Below are positions 15,226-23,411 of a DNA stretch of 38,614 nucleotides, piece by piece (position 1 is the stretch's first letter; each line of letters begins with the position of its first letter). Where the stretch lies: assembly GCA_035509415.1 (NCBI GenBank), contig DATJLQ010000019.1, positions 1 through 38,614 of the forward strand. Direction: 5' to 3'. Origin of the DNA: DATJLQ01 sp035509415. GTDB lineage: Bacteria; Pseudomonadota; Alphaproteobacteria; JACZXZ01. A program made the translations under genes and the position numbers. The notes under the pieces were generated by a model. It was not told the DNA's origin. It did no database searches and saw nothing but the letters and a program-made list of their open reading frames with translations.

Positions 15226-15927
15226 ATGAGCAATCGAACCTTGACCTACGCCATTCCGCTGTGGGACGTGCCGAGCGTTCCGGTCGTCGAGTCGGGTGCC
15301 GCGTTTCCCGTGCGGCGCATCTATTGCGTGGGCCGGAATTACGCCGAGCACACGCGCGAGATGGGCGGCGATCCGACGCGCGAGGCGCCGTTCTTCTTCA
15401 TGAAGCCGGCCGACGCGATCGTGCCCAACGGCGCCAAGATCCCGTACCCGGTCAAGACCAAGGACGTGCATCACGAGATCGAGCTCGTGGTCGCCATGAA
15501 ATCGGGCGGTGTCGACATTCCGGTCGAGCGCGCGCTCGAGCACGTGTTCGGCTACGGCGTCGGCATCGATTTGACGCGCCGCGACCTCCAGGGCGAGGCG
15601 AAGAAGGCGGGCAAGCCCTGGGACATGGGGAAGGGCTTCGACCGCTCGGCGCCCTGCACGGCGCTGGTGCCGGCGTCGAAGATCGGCCATCCCTCGAAGG
15701 GGGCCATCTGGCTCAAGGTCAACGGCCAGACCAAGCAAAGCGGCGATCTCGCGCAGATGATCTGGAGCGTGCCCGAGATGATTTCCTACCTCTCGGGCCT
15801 GGTCGAGCTGAAGTCGGGCGATCTCCTCTATTCCGGCACGCCCGCGGGCGTCGGTCCGGTCGCCAAGGGCGACAGGATCGAGGGACACGTCGACGGCGTG
15901 GGCGATCTCGCGATCTCGATCGTCTGA
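15226..15927 (+). CDS. Fumarylacetoacetate hydrolase (FAH) family protein
   Basis: This 233-residue enzyme has the FAH fold, a metal-dependent hydrolase of C-C bonds or decarboxylase acting on 2,4-dioxo acids. Signatures are IYCVGRNYAEHTREMGG (about residues 30-46), FFFMKPADAIVPNG, HHEIELVVAM carrying the metal-binding acidic residues, and LLYSGTPAGVGPV near residue 200. The short form without an N-terminal domain and the sequence HTREMG are closest to fumarylpyruvate hydrolase or acylpyruvase (YcgM/FAHD1) members. No aromatic-degradation genes are adjacent, so an acylpyruvase or oxaloacetate decarboxylase housekeeping role is as likely. GGAG sequences lie just before the ATG. exonuclease III follows 29 bp after the stop. 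Confidence 0.9.
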   Translation: MSNRTLTYAIPLWDVPSVPVVESGAAFPVRRIYCVGRNYAEHTREMGGDPTREAPFFFMKPADAIVPNGAKIPYPVKTKDVHHEIELVVAMKSGGVDIPVERALEHVFGYGVGIDLTRRDLQGEAKKAGKPWDMGKGFDRSAPCTALVPASKIGHPSKGAIWLKVNGQTKQSGDLAQMIWSVPEMISYLSGLVELKSGDLLYSGTPAGVGPVAKGDRIEGHVDGVGDLAISIV

Positions 15928-15956
15928 CCGCGCCTCCTCGAGCCGCCCGCCCCGCC

Positions 15957-16745
15957 TTGCGTATCGCGACCTGGAACATCAACTCGGTCCGGCTGCGCCT
16001 CGCCATCGTCGAGCGCTTCATCGCCGAGGCGGCGCCCGACGTGCTGTGCCTCCAGGAGACCAAGGTCCAGGACCGCGACTTCCCGCACGAGCCCTTCGAG
16101 CGCCTGGGCTACGTCCATCGCCACGTGCGCGGCATGAAGTCCTACAACGGCGTCGCCCTGCTCTCGCGGTTGCCGCTCAAAAGCGGCGGCGGCGAGGATT
16201 GGTGCGGCAAGGAGGATTGCCGTCACGCGCTCGCGATCCTTCCGGGCGGGATCGAGCTGCATAATTTCTACGTGCCCGCGGGCGGCGACGTGCCCGATCC
16301 CGACGCCAATCCGAAATTCGCCCACAAGCTCCGCTTCCTCGCCGAGACCGAGGCCTGGTGGAAGGCGCGTTATTCGGCGCGGCGCAAGGCGATCCTGGTG
16401 GGCGATCTCAACATCGCACCCCTCGAGACCGACGTCTGGTCGCACAAGCAGCTCCTCGACGTCGTGAGCCATACGCCCATCGAGGTCGAGGGATTGGCGA
16501 AGCTCCAGGCAGCGCATAAGTTCGTCGATGCGGTACGCCGCTTCATCCCGCCCGAGGAGCGGCTCTATAGCTGGTGGAGCTATCGCGCGAACGATTGGGC
16601 GGCGGCCGACCGCGGCCGGCGCCTCGACCATATTTGGGTGACGCCGGCGCTCGCCGCCTCGCTCGCCGATGCCTCGGTGCTCAAGTCCGCGCGCGGCTGG
16701 AGCACGCCGTCGGATCACGTGCCGGTGATCGTCGATCTCAAATAG
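15957..16745 (+). CDS. xth: Exodeoxyribonuclease III
   Basis: This 262-residue DNA repair enzyme of the Mg-dependent exonuclease III/APE1 family cleaves at abasic sites and trims 3' ends. The active-site motifs are in order: IATWNINSVRLRL (Asn7), LCLQETKVQD (Glu34), ILVGDLNIAP (Asp and Asn), RGRRLDHIWVT, and SDHVPVIVDLK (Asp-His) at the end. No ATG is available. The best start is TTG at 15957, which gives MRIATWNINS, the standard family beginning. No convincing ribosome-binding sequence precedes it, so translation may depend on the FAH gene just upstream. Exonuclease III near ftsK-lolA is a common alphaproteobacterial arrangement; here two hydrolase genes separate it from lolA. Confidence 0.93.
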   Translation: MRIATWNINSVRLRLAIVERFIAEAAPDVLCLQETKVQDRDFPHEPFERLGYVHRHVRGMKSYNGVALLSRLPLKSGGGEDWCGKEDCRHALAILPGGIELHNFYVPAGGDVPDPDANPKFAHKLRFLAETEAWWKARYSARRKAILVGDLNIAPLETDVWSHKQLLDVVSHTPIEVEGLAKLQAAHKFVDAVRRFIPPEERLYSWWSYRANDWAAADRGRRLDHIWVTPALAASLADASVLKSARGWSTPSDHVPVIVDLK

Positions 16746-16781
16746 CCGAGGAGCCGCGGCCGCACCCAACGGAGGACCGAG

Positions 16782-16991
16782 ATGACGCGCGGGACCAAAC
16801 GGAAGCTTCTCTATGTCTATGTCGCGATCGCCGCGCTCACCCTCGTATTCCAGATCGGCGTGCGCTCGAGCCAATGCAGCGGCGGCGCCTGCGCGCTGAG
16901 CTATGCCAAGGGAGTGGCGTGGTCCGTGATCTGGCCGGTCAATTGGCCGCTCTATCTCGCGGGCGTGCCTTGGATCGAAGCGCGGCTCTAG
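16782..16991 (+). CDS. Small uncharacterised membrane protein
   Basis: I do not recognise this 69-residue protein. A positive N-terminus (MTRGTKRK) leads into a hydrophobic helix (LLYVYVAIAALTLVFQIGV). A Cys-containing loop (SSQCSGGACALSY) follows, and then a second hydrophobic segment rich in Trp and Pro (WSVIWPVNWPLYLAGVPW). Two membrane segments with a small periplasmic loop holding two Cys are the likely topology. GGAGG lies 10 bp before the ATG and the gene starts 36 bp after xth, so it is probably a real gene of the same operon. It ends 25 bp from the convergent response-regulator stop. Confidence 0.7.
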   Translation: MTRGTKRKLLYVYVAIAALTLVFQIGVRSSQCSGGACALSYAKGVAWSVIWPVNWPLYLAGVPWIEARL

Positions 16992-17016
16992 CGCGCGGTG
17001 GAACGGCGCGCGGCGG

Positions 17017-17745
17017 TCACGGCACCAGGCGGTAGCCGCCCGGCTCGGTGATCAGGATCTCGGCGCGCGAGGGGTCGGTCTCGATCTTCTGGCGCAGCCG
17101 GTAGACATGGGTCTCGAGCGTGTGGGTGGTGACGCCGGCATTGTAGCCCCAGACCTCGTTCAACAGCGTATCGCGCCCCACCACGCGCTCGCCCGCGCGA
17201 TAGAGGTATTTGAGGATCGCGGCCTCCTTCTCGGTCAGGCGCACCTTCTTGTTGGTGCCGTTCTCGACCAAAAGCTTCGCCGCGGGCCGGAACGTGTAGG
17301 GCCCGATCGCGAATACCGCGTCCTCGCTCTGCTCGTGCTGGCGCAGCTGGGCCCGGAGGCGCGCGAGCAGCACGCCGAGCCGGAACGGCTTGGTCACGTA
17401 GTCGTTGGCGCCCGCATCGAGGCCGAGGATCGTGTCGGCGTCCGTGTCGGCGCCGGTGAGCATGATGATGGGCGACTTGAAGCCGCCGCGGCGCATGAGC
17501 CGGCACAGCTCGCGCCCGTCCATGTCGGGCAGGCCCACGTCGAGCAGGATCGCGTCGTAATAGTCGCCGCGCACCTTCTCGAGCGCCTTGGCGCCGCTCT
17601 CGGTCGCGTCGATCTGGAATTCCTCGTGCAGCTGGAGCTGCTCCGCGAGCGACTGGCGCAGAGCGGAATCGTCGTCCACCAGCAGGATCTTCTTGCCGGA
17701 CCCGGCGCCCTTGCGCTCCGACGGGCCGACGGCGCTGCGTTGCAT
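17017..17745 (-). CDS. OmpR/PhoB-family response regulator
   Basis: This 242-residue transcription factor is controlled by phosphorylation. The receiver domain (about residues 18-130) has the acidic pocket VDDD (24-26), phospho-acceptor Asp69 in LLDVGLPDMDG, and the Lys of YVTKPF. The C-terminal winged helix (about 150-240) contains LTEKEAAILKYLYRAGERVV and THTLETHVYRLRQKIE, and ends in GGYRLVP. The start at 17745 is supported by GGAG 8 bp upstream; further upstream the frame is shadow sequence of the neighbouring gene. No sensor kinase gene is in the window. The receiver, especially IIMLTGADTDADTILGL and FRLGVLLARL, resembles the essential alphaproteobacterial regulator CenR from memory, but I would not name it without a search. 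Confidence 0.93.
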   Translation of the reverse strand: MQRSAVGPSERKGAGSGKKILLVDDDSALRQSLAEQLQLHEEFQIDATESGAKALEKVRGDYYDAILLDVGLPDMDGRELCRLMRRGGFKSPIIMLTGADTDADTILGLDAGANDYVTKPFRLGVLLARLRAQLRQHEQSEDAVFAIGPYTFRPAAKLLVENGTNKKVRLTEKEAAILKYLYRAGERVVGRDTLLNEVWGYNAGVTTHTLETHVYRLRQKIETDPSRAEILITEPGGYRLVP

Positions 17746-17827
17746 GTCTCGACTCCGGACTTCGCTCGCGGGCGCGCCCTCGGCCGCTGCCTGAGGCCGG
17801 CCCGGGATTCCGCCCCCGGGCGCTGGG

Positions 17828-18685
17828 TCACGCCCCGAATATCTGCCGTTTGACCGCCTCGAACAAGGGGCCAGCCGGGCCCTTGAAGCTCTCGAGGATC
17901 GAGTAATGCTGGTCCTCGGGCAATGCCACGATGGCGAGCGGCAGGCCCGCGCGGTGCCAGGCCTTGGCATAGACATCCTGCTGACGCCGGAACTCGTCCG
18001 TCTCCTTGCCGCCCACCGCGAGGATGAGGGGTGCCGAGCGCGTGGGCAGGTGGGCGATCGGACTGTTGCGCTCGACGCCCGCCGCATCCAGGCGCGCATC
18101 GGCATTGATGTAGCAACGCCGGATCGGCTCGAGCTCGTAGAGCCCGCTGAGCGCGGCGCCGCTTTTCACGACGTCCGGCGGCAGGCCGCGCGCGGCCCAG
18201 CCGGTCGACATCATCATGGCCGTCAAATGCCCGCCCGCCGAATGGCCGGTGACGTGGAGGCGCGCGGGGTCGGCGCCGAAGGACGCGGCATTGCGCCAGA
18301 CCCATTCCACGGATTCGCGCGCGCATTCGACCAGCACGTCGAGCGTCACGCTCGGCAAGAGCGGGTACTCCACCATCACCGTGGCGATGCCCGCCGCGAC
18401 GTAGTTCGGGACGACGAAGGAGAAGTCCTCCTTGGTGCGCGAGCGCCACCAGCCGCCATGGATGAACAGCATCACCGGATTGCCGCTGCCGCGCGCCGGG
18501 AAAATGTCGAGCGTGCGGCGCGGGCCGGCCGCGTAGGGGACGTCGAGCCGGCATTCGAGGCTCGCGCGCACGGCGGCGCTGTCGCCCGGCCAGCGGTCGG
18601 TCCAACGCGCATGGTCGGGCACCGCGCGCATGTTGTCGTACTGGGCGTCGAGCTGGTCCTGATCGTAATCGAGGAAGACTTTCAT
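17828..18685 (-). CDS. Alpha/beta hydrolase, kynurenine formamidase/esterase-like
   Basis: This 285-residue alpha/beta hydrolase has the oxyanion-hole motif FIHGGWWRS (about residues 72-80), the nucleophile elbow TGHSAGGHL, and a C-terminal DQHYSILE with the catalytic His. The N-terminal sequence LDAQYDNMRAVPDH and the motif combination resemble arylformamidase-like (kynurenine formamidase, AFMID-type) enzymes of the BD-FAE group. Esterase activity on another substrate is equally possible. There is no signal peptide. It is leftward, 82 bp upstream of the response-regulator gene, possibly in the same unit. It is divergent from the L,D-transpeptidase-domain gene across 156 bp. No other tryptophan-breakdown gene is nearby. 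Confidence 0.88.
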   Translation of the reverse strand: MKVFLDYDQDQLDAQYDNMRAVPDHARWTDRWPGDSAAVRASLECRLDVPYAAGPRRTLDIFPARGSGNPVMLFIHGGWWRSRTKEDFSFVVPNYVAAGIATVMVEYPLLPSVTLDVLVECARESVEWVWRNAASFGADPARLHVTGHSAGGHLTAMMMSTGWAARGLPPDVVKSGAALSGLYELEPIRRCYINADARLDAAGVERNSPIAHLPTRSAPLILAVGGKETDEFRRQQDVYAKAWHRAGLPLAIVALPEDQHYSILESFKGPAGPLFEAVKRQIFGA

Positions 18686-18829
18686 GGGCGGGATCCGGAA
18701 TGGGGGCTGGGACGCGGCACTGCCGAGCCGAGACTGGCGTGCCCGAGGCGCTTAGACAAGCGCGTTGCGCGCCATCGTCAACTTATTGATATCATTGCGT
18801 TTAGCGCTGGCGTGGGACGCCCGGCGCGC

Positions 18830-18835
18830 TATAAT
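18830..18835 (+). promoter_or_regulatory. Consensus -10 element giving a leaderless L,D-transpeptidase mRNA
   Basis: A perfect TATAAT ends 6 bases before the ATG at 18842, so the expected transcription start is at or next to the A of the start codon. The -35 region (CTGGCG at 18807-18812, 17-bp spacing) is weak. No ribosome-binding sequence would be transcribed. Confidence 0.55.
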
Positions 18836-18841
18836 CGCGCC

Positions 18842-19348
18842 ATGGACGCGCGCGTCTCGCCCGAAGGTTGGATCGCCTGGCAACCCGTCCGGGTGCGTTG
18901 CGCCCTCGGGCGCGCGGGCGTTGCGCGCGACAAGCGCGAGGGCGACGGCGCCACCCCTGCGGGCATTTTCCCCGTGCGCCGCGTGCTCTACCGCGCGGAC
19001 CGCATCGCGCGCCCGGCGACGGCGCTGCCCGTCGCGGCGCTCGCGCCCGAGGATGGCTGGTGCGACGAGCCCGGCGATCCACTCTACAACCGCGCCGTGC
19101 GGCTTCCCTATACCGGGCGCCATGAGCGCCTGTGGCGCGCGGACGGGCTCTACGACGCGCTTCTCGTCATCGGCCACAACGATTCCCCGCCCGTGCCGGG
19201 CCTGGGCAGCGCCGTGTTCGTGCACGCGGCGCGCCCCGATTACGGCCCGACCGAGGGCTGTGTGGCGCTCGCCCTCCCCGACCTCCTCGCACTCCTCGAG
19301 GCGCTTGCACCCGGCGACCGGATCGCGATCGCGGCGCCAGATCGTTAG
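18842..19348 (+). CDS. L,D-transpeptidase catalytic-domain (YkuD-type) protein
   Basis: This 168-residue protein consists almost entirely of a YkuD-like domain. It contains REGDGATPAGIFPVRRVLYR (residues 32-51), LLVIGHNDSPPVPGLGSAVF (residues 107-126) and the active-site region VHAARPDYGPTEGCVAL, with His128 and nucleophile Cys140. L,D-transpeptidases form 3-3 cross-links in peptidoglycan or attach proteins to it, work done in the periplasm. No signal peptide or membrane segment is present with this start, and no upstream start provides one, so its location is puzzling. This short signal-less group is common in alphaproteobacteria and may have another activity. The stop lies 4 bp from the stop of the convergent yggS-type gene. 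Confidence 0.88.
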   Translation: MDARVSPEGWIAWQPVRVRCALGRAGVARDKREGDGATPAGIFPVRRVLYRADRIARPATALPVAALAPEDGWCDEPGDPLYNRAVRLPYTGRHERLWRADGLYDALLVIGHNDSPPVPGLGSAVFVHAARPDYGPTEGCVALALPDLLALLEALAPGDRIAIAAPDR

Positions 19349-19352
19349 CTGA

Positions 19353-20045
19353 CTATATATTTTGCCGCGCGCCGAAGATCGCGGTGCCGACGCGCACATG
19401 GGTCGCGCCGGCCGCGACCGCCGCTTCGAAATCCTCGCTCATCCCCATGCTCACGAGCGGCACGCTCGAGCGCCGCGCGAGCTCGGCCAGGCGCTCGAAA
19501 TAGGGCCTCGGGTCGGCGCCCAGGGGCGGGATGCACATGAGTCCCACGATCGGCAGGCGATGGAGCTCGCGGCACGCGGCCAGGAAGGCGGGCACGTCGT
19601 CGGGGGCGATGCCGGCCTTCTGGGGCTCGTTGCCGATATTGACCTCGACGAAGCAATTGGGGCGCTTCCCCTGGAGCGCCATCTCGCGCGCGAGGGCGGC
19701 CGCGAGCTTCGGGCGGTCGATCGTCTCGATCGCGTCGAACAGGGCAACCGCGTCGCGCGCCTTGTTGGTCTGGAGCGGGCCGATGAGATGCAGCTCGAGA
19801 TCGGGATGTTGCGCGCGGAGTGCCGGCCATTTGGCGCGCGCCTCCTGGACCCGGTTCTCGCCGAAGCAGCGCTGGCCCGCTTCCAGGGCCGCGCGAATGC
19901 TCGGCACCCCGTGGGTCTTCGACACCGCGACCAGGGTCACCGAGCCCGGCGCGCGGCCGGCGGCCGCGGCGGCCCGGGCGATACGCGCCGTCACGGAAGC
20001 GAGGTTCGCGCGTATATCGGTGGGCGGGGTCGAGGGCCTATCCAT
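19353..20045 (-). CDS. YggS/PLPBP family pyridoxal-phosphate-binding protein
   Basis: This 230-residue TIM-barrel PLP-binding protein of the YggS/PROSC family maintains vitamin B6 balance and has no known catalytic activity. The PLP lysine is Lys43 in LVAVSKTHG. Other family signatures are CFGENRVQEARAKW, LHLIGPLQTNKARDAV, CFVEVNIGNEPQKAG, and LVSMGMSEDFEAAV followed by ATHVRVGTAIFG at the end. The start at 20045 (MDRPSTPPTD) gives the usual length; the frame extends upstream without family similarity. The gene is leftward and divergent from the DUF3576 lipoprotein gene. In many bacteria this gene is near division or proline genes, but no such link is visible here. Confidence 0.93.
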   Translation of the reverse strand: MDRPSTPPTDIRANLASVTARIARAAAAAGRAPGSVTLVAVSKTHGVPSIRAALEAGQRCFGENRVQEARAKWPALRAQHPDLELHLIGPLQTNKARDAVALFDAIETIDRPKLAAALAREMALQGKRPNCFVEVNIGNEPQKAGIAPDDVPAFLAACRELHRLPIVGLMCIPPLGADPRPYFERLAELARRSSVPLVSMGMSEDFEAAVAAGATHVRVGTAIFGARQNI

Positions 20046-20231
20046 GGAGATGGCGTAGCCCCTCGCCTTGGGCCTTGTAAAGGGTGCCAGGGCCCTGGAA
20101 GGGCTTGATCTCGGCGTTTCCCTGGCTATCAATGGGGCCCCCGAGACGGTTATGATGCCGCGGACGCGGGACGGCCCGGGCTTGAGGCCCTTGCCTTCGG
20201 GAAATCGATGGCCTTCGAGGAGTTGATGAGA

Positions 20232-20801
20232 ATGTCGTTCGGTATTCACCGCTCTCGCCGCGCCATGCGCGTGGTCGCCATCGCCGCCGGGCTCGGCGCG
20301 GCCCTGGCCGGCTGCTCCTGGTTCCAGACCAAGGCGCCGCTGCCGCCCGGGACGAGCGCCGCCTCGACCGCGCCCACCATGATGCAGAATTCGTCCTCGC
20401 CCACCAACCCCGCGACGCCGAGCCTGCCGGCCTTCTCGAAGGGCGTCGACAACACGGTCGGGCCCCGGCTCGGGGTCAATCGCTATCTATGGCAGGGAGC
20501 GCTCGATACCGTCTCGTTCATGCCGCTGCTTTCGGCCGATCCCTTCGGCGGCGTGATCATCACAGACTGGTACGCGCCCCCCGAGACGCCGGACGAGCGC
20601 TTCAAGCTCACGGTCTACATCCTCGGGCGCGAGCTGCGCGCGGACGCGATCCGCGTGGCGCTGTTCCGCCAGAAGCGCACCAACGGCCAGTGGCTCGACA
20701 TGCCGGCCGAGAAGGCGACCGCGACCGACCTCGAGGACACCATCCTCGCGCGCGCGGACAAGCTCCGCGACCAGGCGCTCAGCGGCAATTCGGGCGGCTG
20801 A
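20232..20801 (+). CDS. DUF3576 family lipoprotein
   Basis: This 189-residue lipoprotein has a signal with a twin-Arg n-region and a lipobox LAGC (Cys28), and matches DUF3576. The conserved core is VNRYLWQGALDTVSFMPLLS (about residues 83-102), DPFGGVIITDWYAPPETPDE and ELRADAIRVALFRQKR. It is a conserved alphaproteobacterial protein usually located just upstream of leuS and lptE, as here, which hints at an envelope role, but the function is unknown. The start at 20232 is chosen because GAGGAG (20217-20222) lies 9 bp upstream; in-frame ATGs at 20208 and 20226 are also possible. The stop is 34 bp before leuS. Confidence 0.9.
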   Translation: MSFGIHRSRRAMRVVAIAAGLGAALAGCSWFQTKAPLPPGTSAASTAPTMMQNSSSPTNPATPSLPAFSKGVDNTVGPRLGVNRYLWQGALDTVSFMPLLSADPFGGVIITDWYAPPETPDERFKLTVYILGRELRADAIRVALFRQKRTNGQWLDMPAEKATATDLEDTILARADKLRDQALSGNSGG

Positions 20802-20835
20802 TGGGCCGCGACAATCGGAACGTCGCGGTGCGGCC

Positions 20836-23409
20836 ATGAGCGTGCGCTACAACCACAAGGAGACCGAGGCGCGTTGGCAAGCGGCTTGGGCCGAGCGCCG
20901 CGCCTTCGAGACGCGCACCGATCCCGCGAAGCCCAAATACTACGTGCTCGAGATGTTCCCCTACCCCTCGGGGCGCATCCATATGGGCCACGTGCGCAAC
21001 TACACCATGGGCGACGTGGTGGCGCGCTACAAGCGCGCCCGCGGCTTCAACGTGCTCCATCCCATGGGCTGGGACGCGTTCGGCCTTCCGGCCGAGAACG
21101 CGGCGATCGAGGCCAAGGTCCATCCCGCGAAATGGACCTACGCGAACATCGACCAGATGCGGGCGCAGCTCAAGCTCATGGGCCTGTCGCTCGATTGGAG
21201 CCGCGAGGTCGCGACCTGCGATCCCTCGTATTATAGGCACGAGCAGAAGATGTTCCTCGACTTCCTCGCGGCCGGCCTCGCCTACCGCAAGGAATCGTTG
21301 GTCAACTGGGACCCGGTCGACCAGACCGTGCTCGCCAACGAGCAGGTGATCGACGGGCGCGGCTGGCGCTCGGGTGCGGTGGTCGAGCGGCGCAAGCTCA
21401 AGCAATGGTTCTTCCGCATCACCGCCTTCGCCGAGAGCCTGCTCGCCGAGCTCGACCATCTGCCGCGCTGGCCGGACAAGGTGCGCCTCATGCAGCAGCG
21501 CTGGATCGGCCGCTCGACCGGCGCGCGCGTCACCTTCGAGATCGCGGGCCGCAACGGCGGGCTCGAGATCTACACGACGCGGCCGGACACCCTGTTCGGC
21601 GCGAGCTTCATGGCGATTTCGGCGGACCATCCGCTCGCGGACGAAGTGGCGGCGAAGGACGCGAAGGCACGCGCGTTCGTCGAGGAATGCCGCCAGCTCG
21701 GCACCAGCGAGGCCGCGATCGAAACCGCCGAGAAGATGGGCTACGACACCGGCCTCAAGGCGCTGCACCCCTTCAAGAAGGGGCTCGAGCTCCCGATCTT
21801 CATCGCCAATTTCGTGCTCATGGAATACGGCACCGGCGCCATTTTCGGCTGCCCGGCCCACGACCAGCGCGACCTCGATTTTGCGCTGAAATACGGCCGC
21901 CCCGTCCTCCCGGTGGTGCTGCCGCCGGGCGAGGACCCGAAGCGCTTCGCGATCGGCGCCGAGGCCTATGTGGGCGACGGCACGATCTACAATTCCGAGT
22001 TCCTCGACGGGCTTTCGGTCGAGGCCGGCAAGGCGGCCGCGATCGCGCGCATCGAGGCGCTCAAGCGCGGCCGGGGCGAGGTCAATTTCCGCCTACGCGA
22101 TTGGGGCATCTCGCGCCAGCGCTATTGGGGCTGCCCGGTGCCGGTGATCGATTGCCCGGATTGCGGCATCGTGCCGGTGCCCGAGAAGGATCTGCCGGTG
22201 ACGCTGCCGGACGACGTGACCTTCGACCGGCCGGGCAATCCCCTCGATCACCACCCGACCTGGAAGCACGTGCCGTGCCCCAAATGCGGCAAGCCCGCCG
22301 AGCGCGAGACCGATACGTTCGACACCTTCGTCGAGAGCTCGTGGTATTTCGCGCGCTTCTGCTCGCCCAAGGCGCCCGAGCCAGTGGCGCGCGGCGACGT
22401 CGATTATTGGATGCCGGTCGATCAATATATCGGCGGCGTCGAGCACGCGATTTTGCATTTGCTCTATTCGCGCTTCTATACCCGCGCCATGCGCGGTGCC
22501 GGCTATCTCGGCATCGACGAGCCCTTCACCGGCCTCTTCACCCAAGGCATGGTCTGCCACGAGACCTACCGGACGCCGGACGGACGCTGGATCGCACCCG
22601 CCGAGGTCGATTGGCCCGCGGGCGCCAATGCGCCGCCGGTCGAACGCGCGAGCGGCCAGCCGGTCGAGGTCGGCCGCTCCGAGAAAATGAGCAAATCGCG
22701 CAAGAACACGGTCGATCCCACCGAGATCATCGAGACCTACGGCGCGGACACGGCGCGCTGGTTCATGCTTTCGGATTCGCCGCCCGAGCGCGACATGGAA
22801 TGGACCGCCCAAGGGGTCGAGGGCGCCTGGCGCTTCGTCAATCGCCTTTGGCGCATGATCGATGAGATCAAGCCGGATTTGGCGCCGGCCGGGACGGCGA
22901 TTCCGGCCGCCCTCGCGCCCGCGGCCGATTCCCTGCGGCGGACGCTCCACAAGACCATCGACGGCGTGTCCCACGGACTCGAGCAGTTCCGCTTCAACAG
23001 CGCGGTCGCGCGCATCCACGCGCTTGCCAACGCGCTCGGCGAATTCGCGCCCGCGAGCGACGGCGACCGCGCCGTGGCGCGCGAGGCCTATGACACGCTC
23101 GCGCGCCTGGTCGCGCCCATGATGCCCCATCTCGCCGAGGAGCTGTGGCGCGCCCTCGGCCATTCGACGCTTCTGGTCGACGAGCCTTGGCCCGCGGCCG
23201 ACCCGGCGCTTCTCGTTGACGAGATGGTGACCATGGCCGTACAGGTGAACGGCAAGCTGCGCGCGACCCTCGATTTGCCGCGCGACGCCGACCGCACCGC
23301 GGCAGAGGCGGCCGCCTTGGCCCTGCCCGCGGTCGCGAAGGCGCTCGAGGGCCGCAATGTGCGGCGCGTCGTGCTGGTGCCGAACCGAATCGTCAATGTG
23401 GTGATCTGA
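20836..23409 (+). CDS. leuS: Leucyl-tRNA synthetase
   Basis: This 857-residue class I synthetase charges tRNA-Leu. HMGH (residues 49-52) in PYPSGRIHMGHVRNYT is the HIGH motif. The editing domain (CP1) includes IYTTRPDTLFGASFM and GTGAIFGCPAHDQRD. The zinc-like Cys pairs CPDCG and CPKCG lie near residues 440-480. KMSKS is at residues 617-621 in SEKMSKSRKNTVDP. The C-terminal anticodon-binding helices and the final beta domain (VQVNGKLRATLDLPRDAD) are complete. It lies in the conserved alphaproteobacterial order DUF3576-leuS-lptE-holA and overlaps none of its neighbours; lptE starts 2 bp after its stop. Confidence 0.98.
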   Translation: MSVRYNHKETEARWQAAWAERRAFETRTDPAKPKYYVLEMFPYPSGRIHMGHVRNYTMGDVVARYKRARGFNVLHPMGWDAFGLPAENAAIEAKVHPAKWTYANIDQMRAQLKLMGLSLDWSREVATCDPSYYRHEQKMFLDFLAAGLAYRKESLVNWDPVDQTVLANEQVIDGRGWRSGAVVERRKLKQWFFRITAFAESLLAELDHLPRWPDKVRLMQQRWIGRSTGARVTFEIAGRNGGLEIYTTRPDTLFGASFMAISADHPLADEVAAKDAKARAFVEECRQLGTSEAAIETAEKMGYDTGLKALHPFKKGLELPIFIANFVLMEYGTGAIFGCPAHDQRDLDFALKYGRPVLPVVLPPGEDPKRFAIGAEAYVGDGTIYNSEFLDGLSVEAGKAAAIARIEALKRGRGEVNFRLRDWGISRQRYWGCPVPVIDCPDCGIVPVPEKDLPVTLPDDVTFDRPGNPLDHHPTWKHVPCPKCGKPAERETDTFDTFVESSWYFARFCSPKAPEPVARGDVDYWMPVDQYIGGVEHAILHLLYSRFYTRAMRGAGYLGIDEPFTGLFTQGMVCHETYRTPDGRWIAPAEVDWPAGANAPPVERASGQPVEVGRSEKMSKSRKNTVDPTEIIETYGADTARWFMLSDSPPERDMEWTAQGVEGAWRFVNRLWRMIDEIKPDLAPAGTAIPAALAPAADSLRRTLHKTIDGVSHGLEQFRFNSAVARIHALANALGEFAPASDGDRAVAREAYDTLARLVAPMMPHLAEELWRALGHSTLLVDEPWPAADPALLVDEMVTMAVQVNGKLRATLDLPRDADRTAAEAAALALPAVAKALEGRNVRRVVLVPNRIVNVVI

Positions 23410-23411
23410 GC

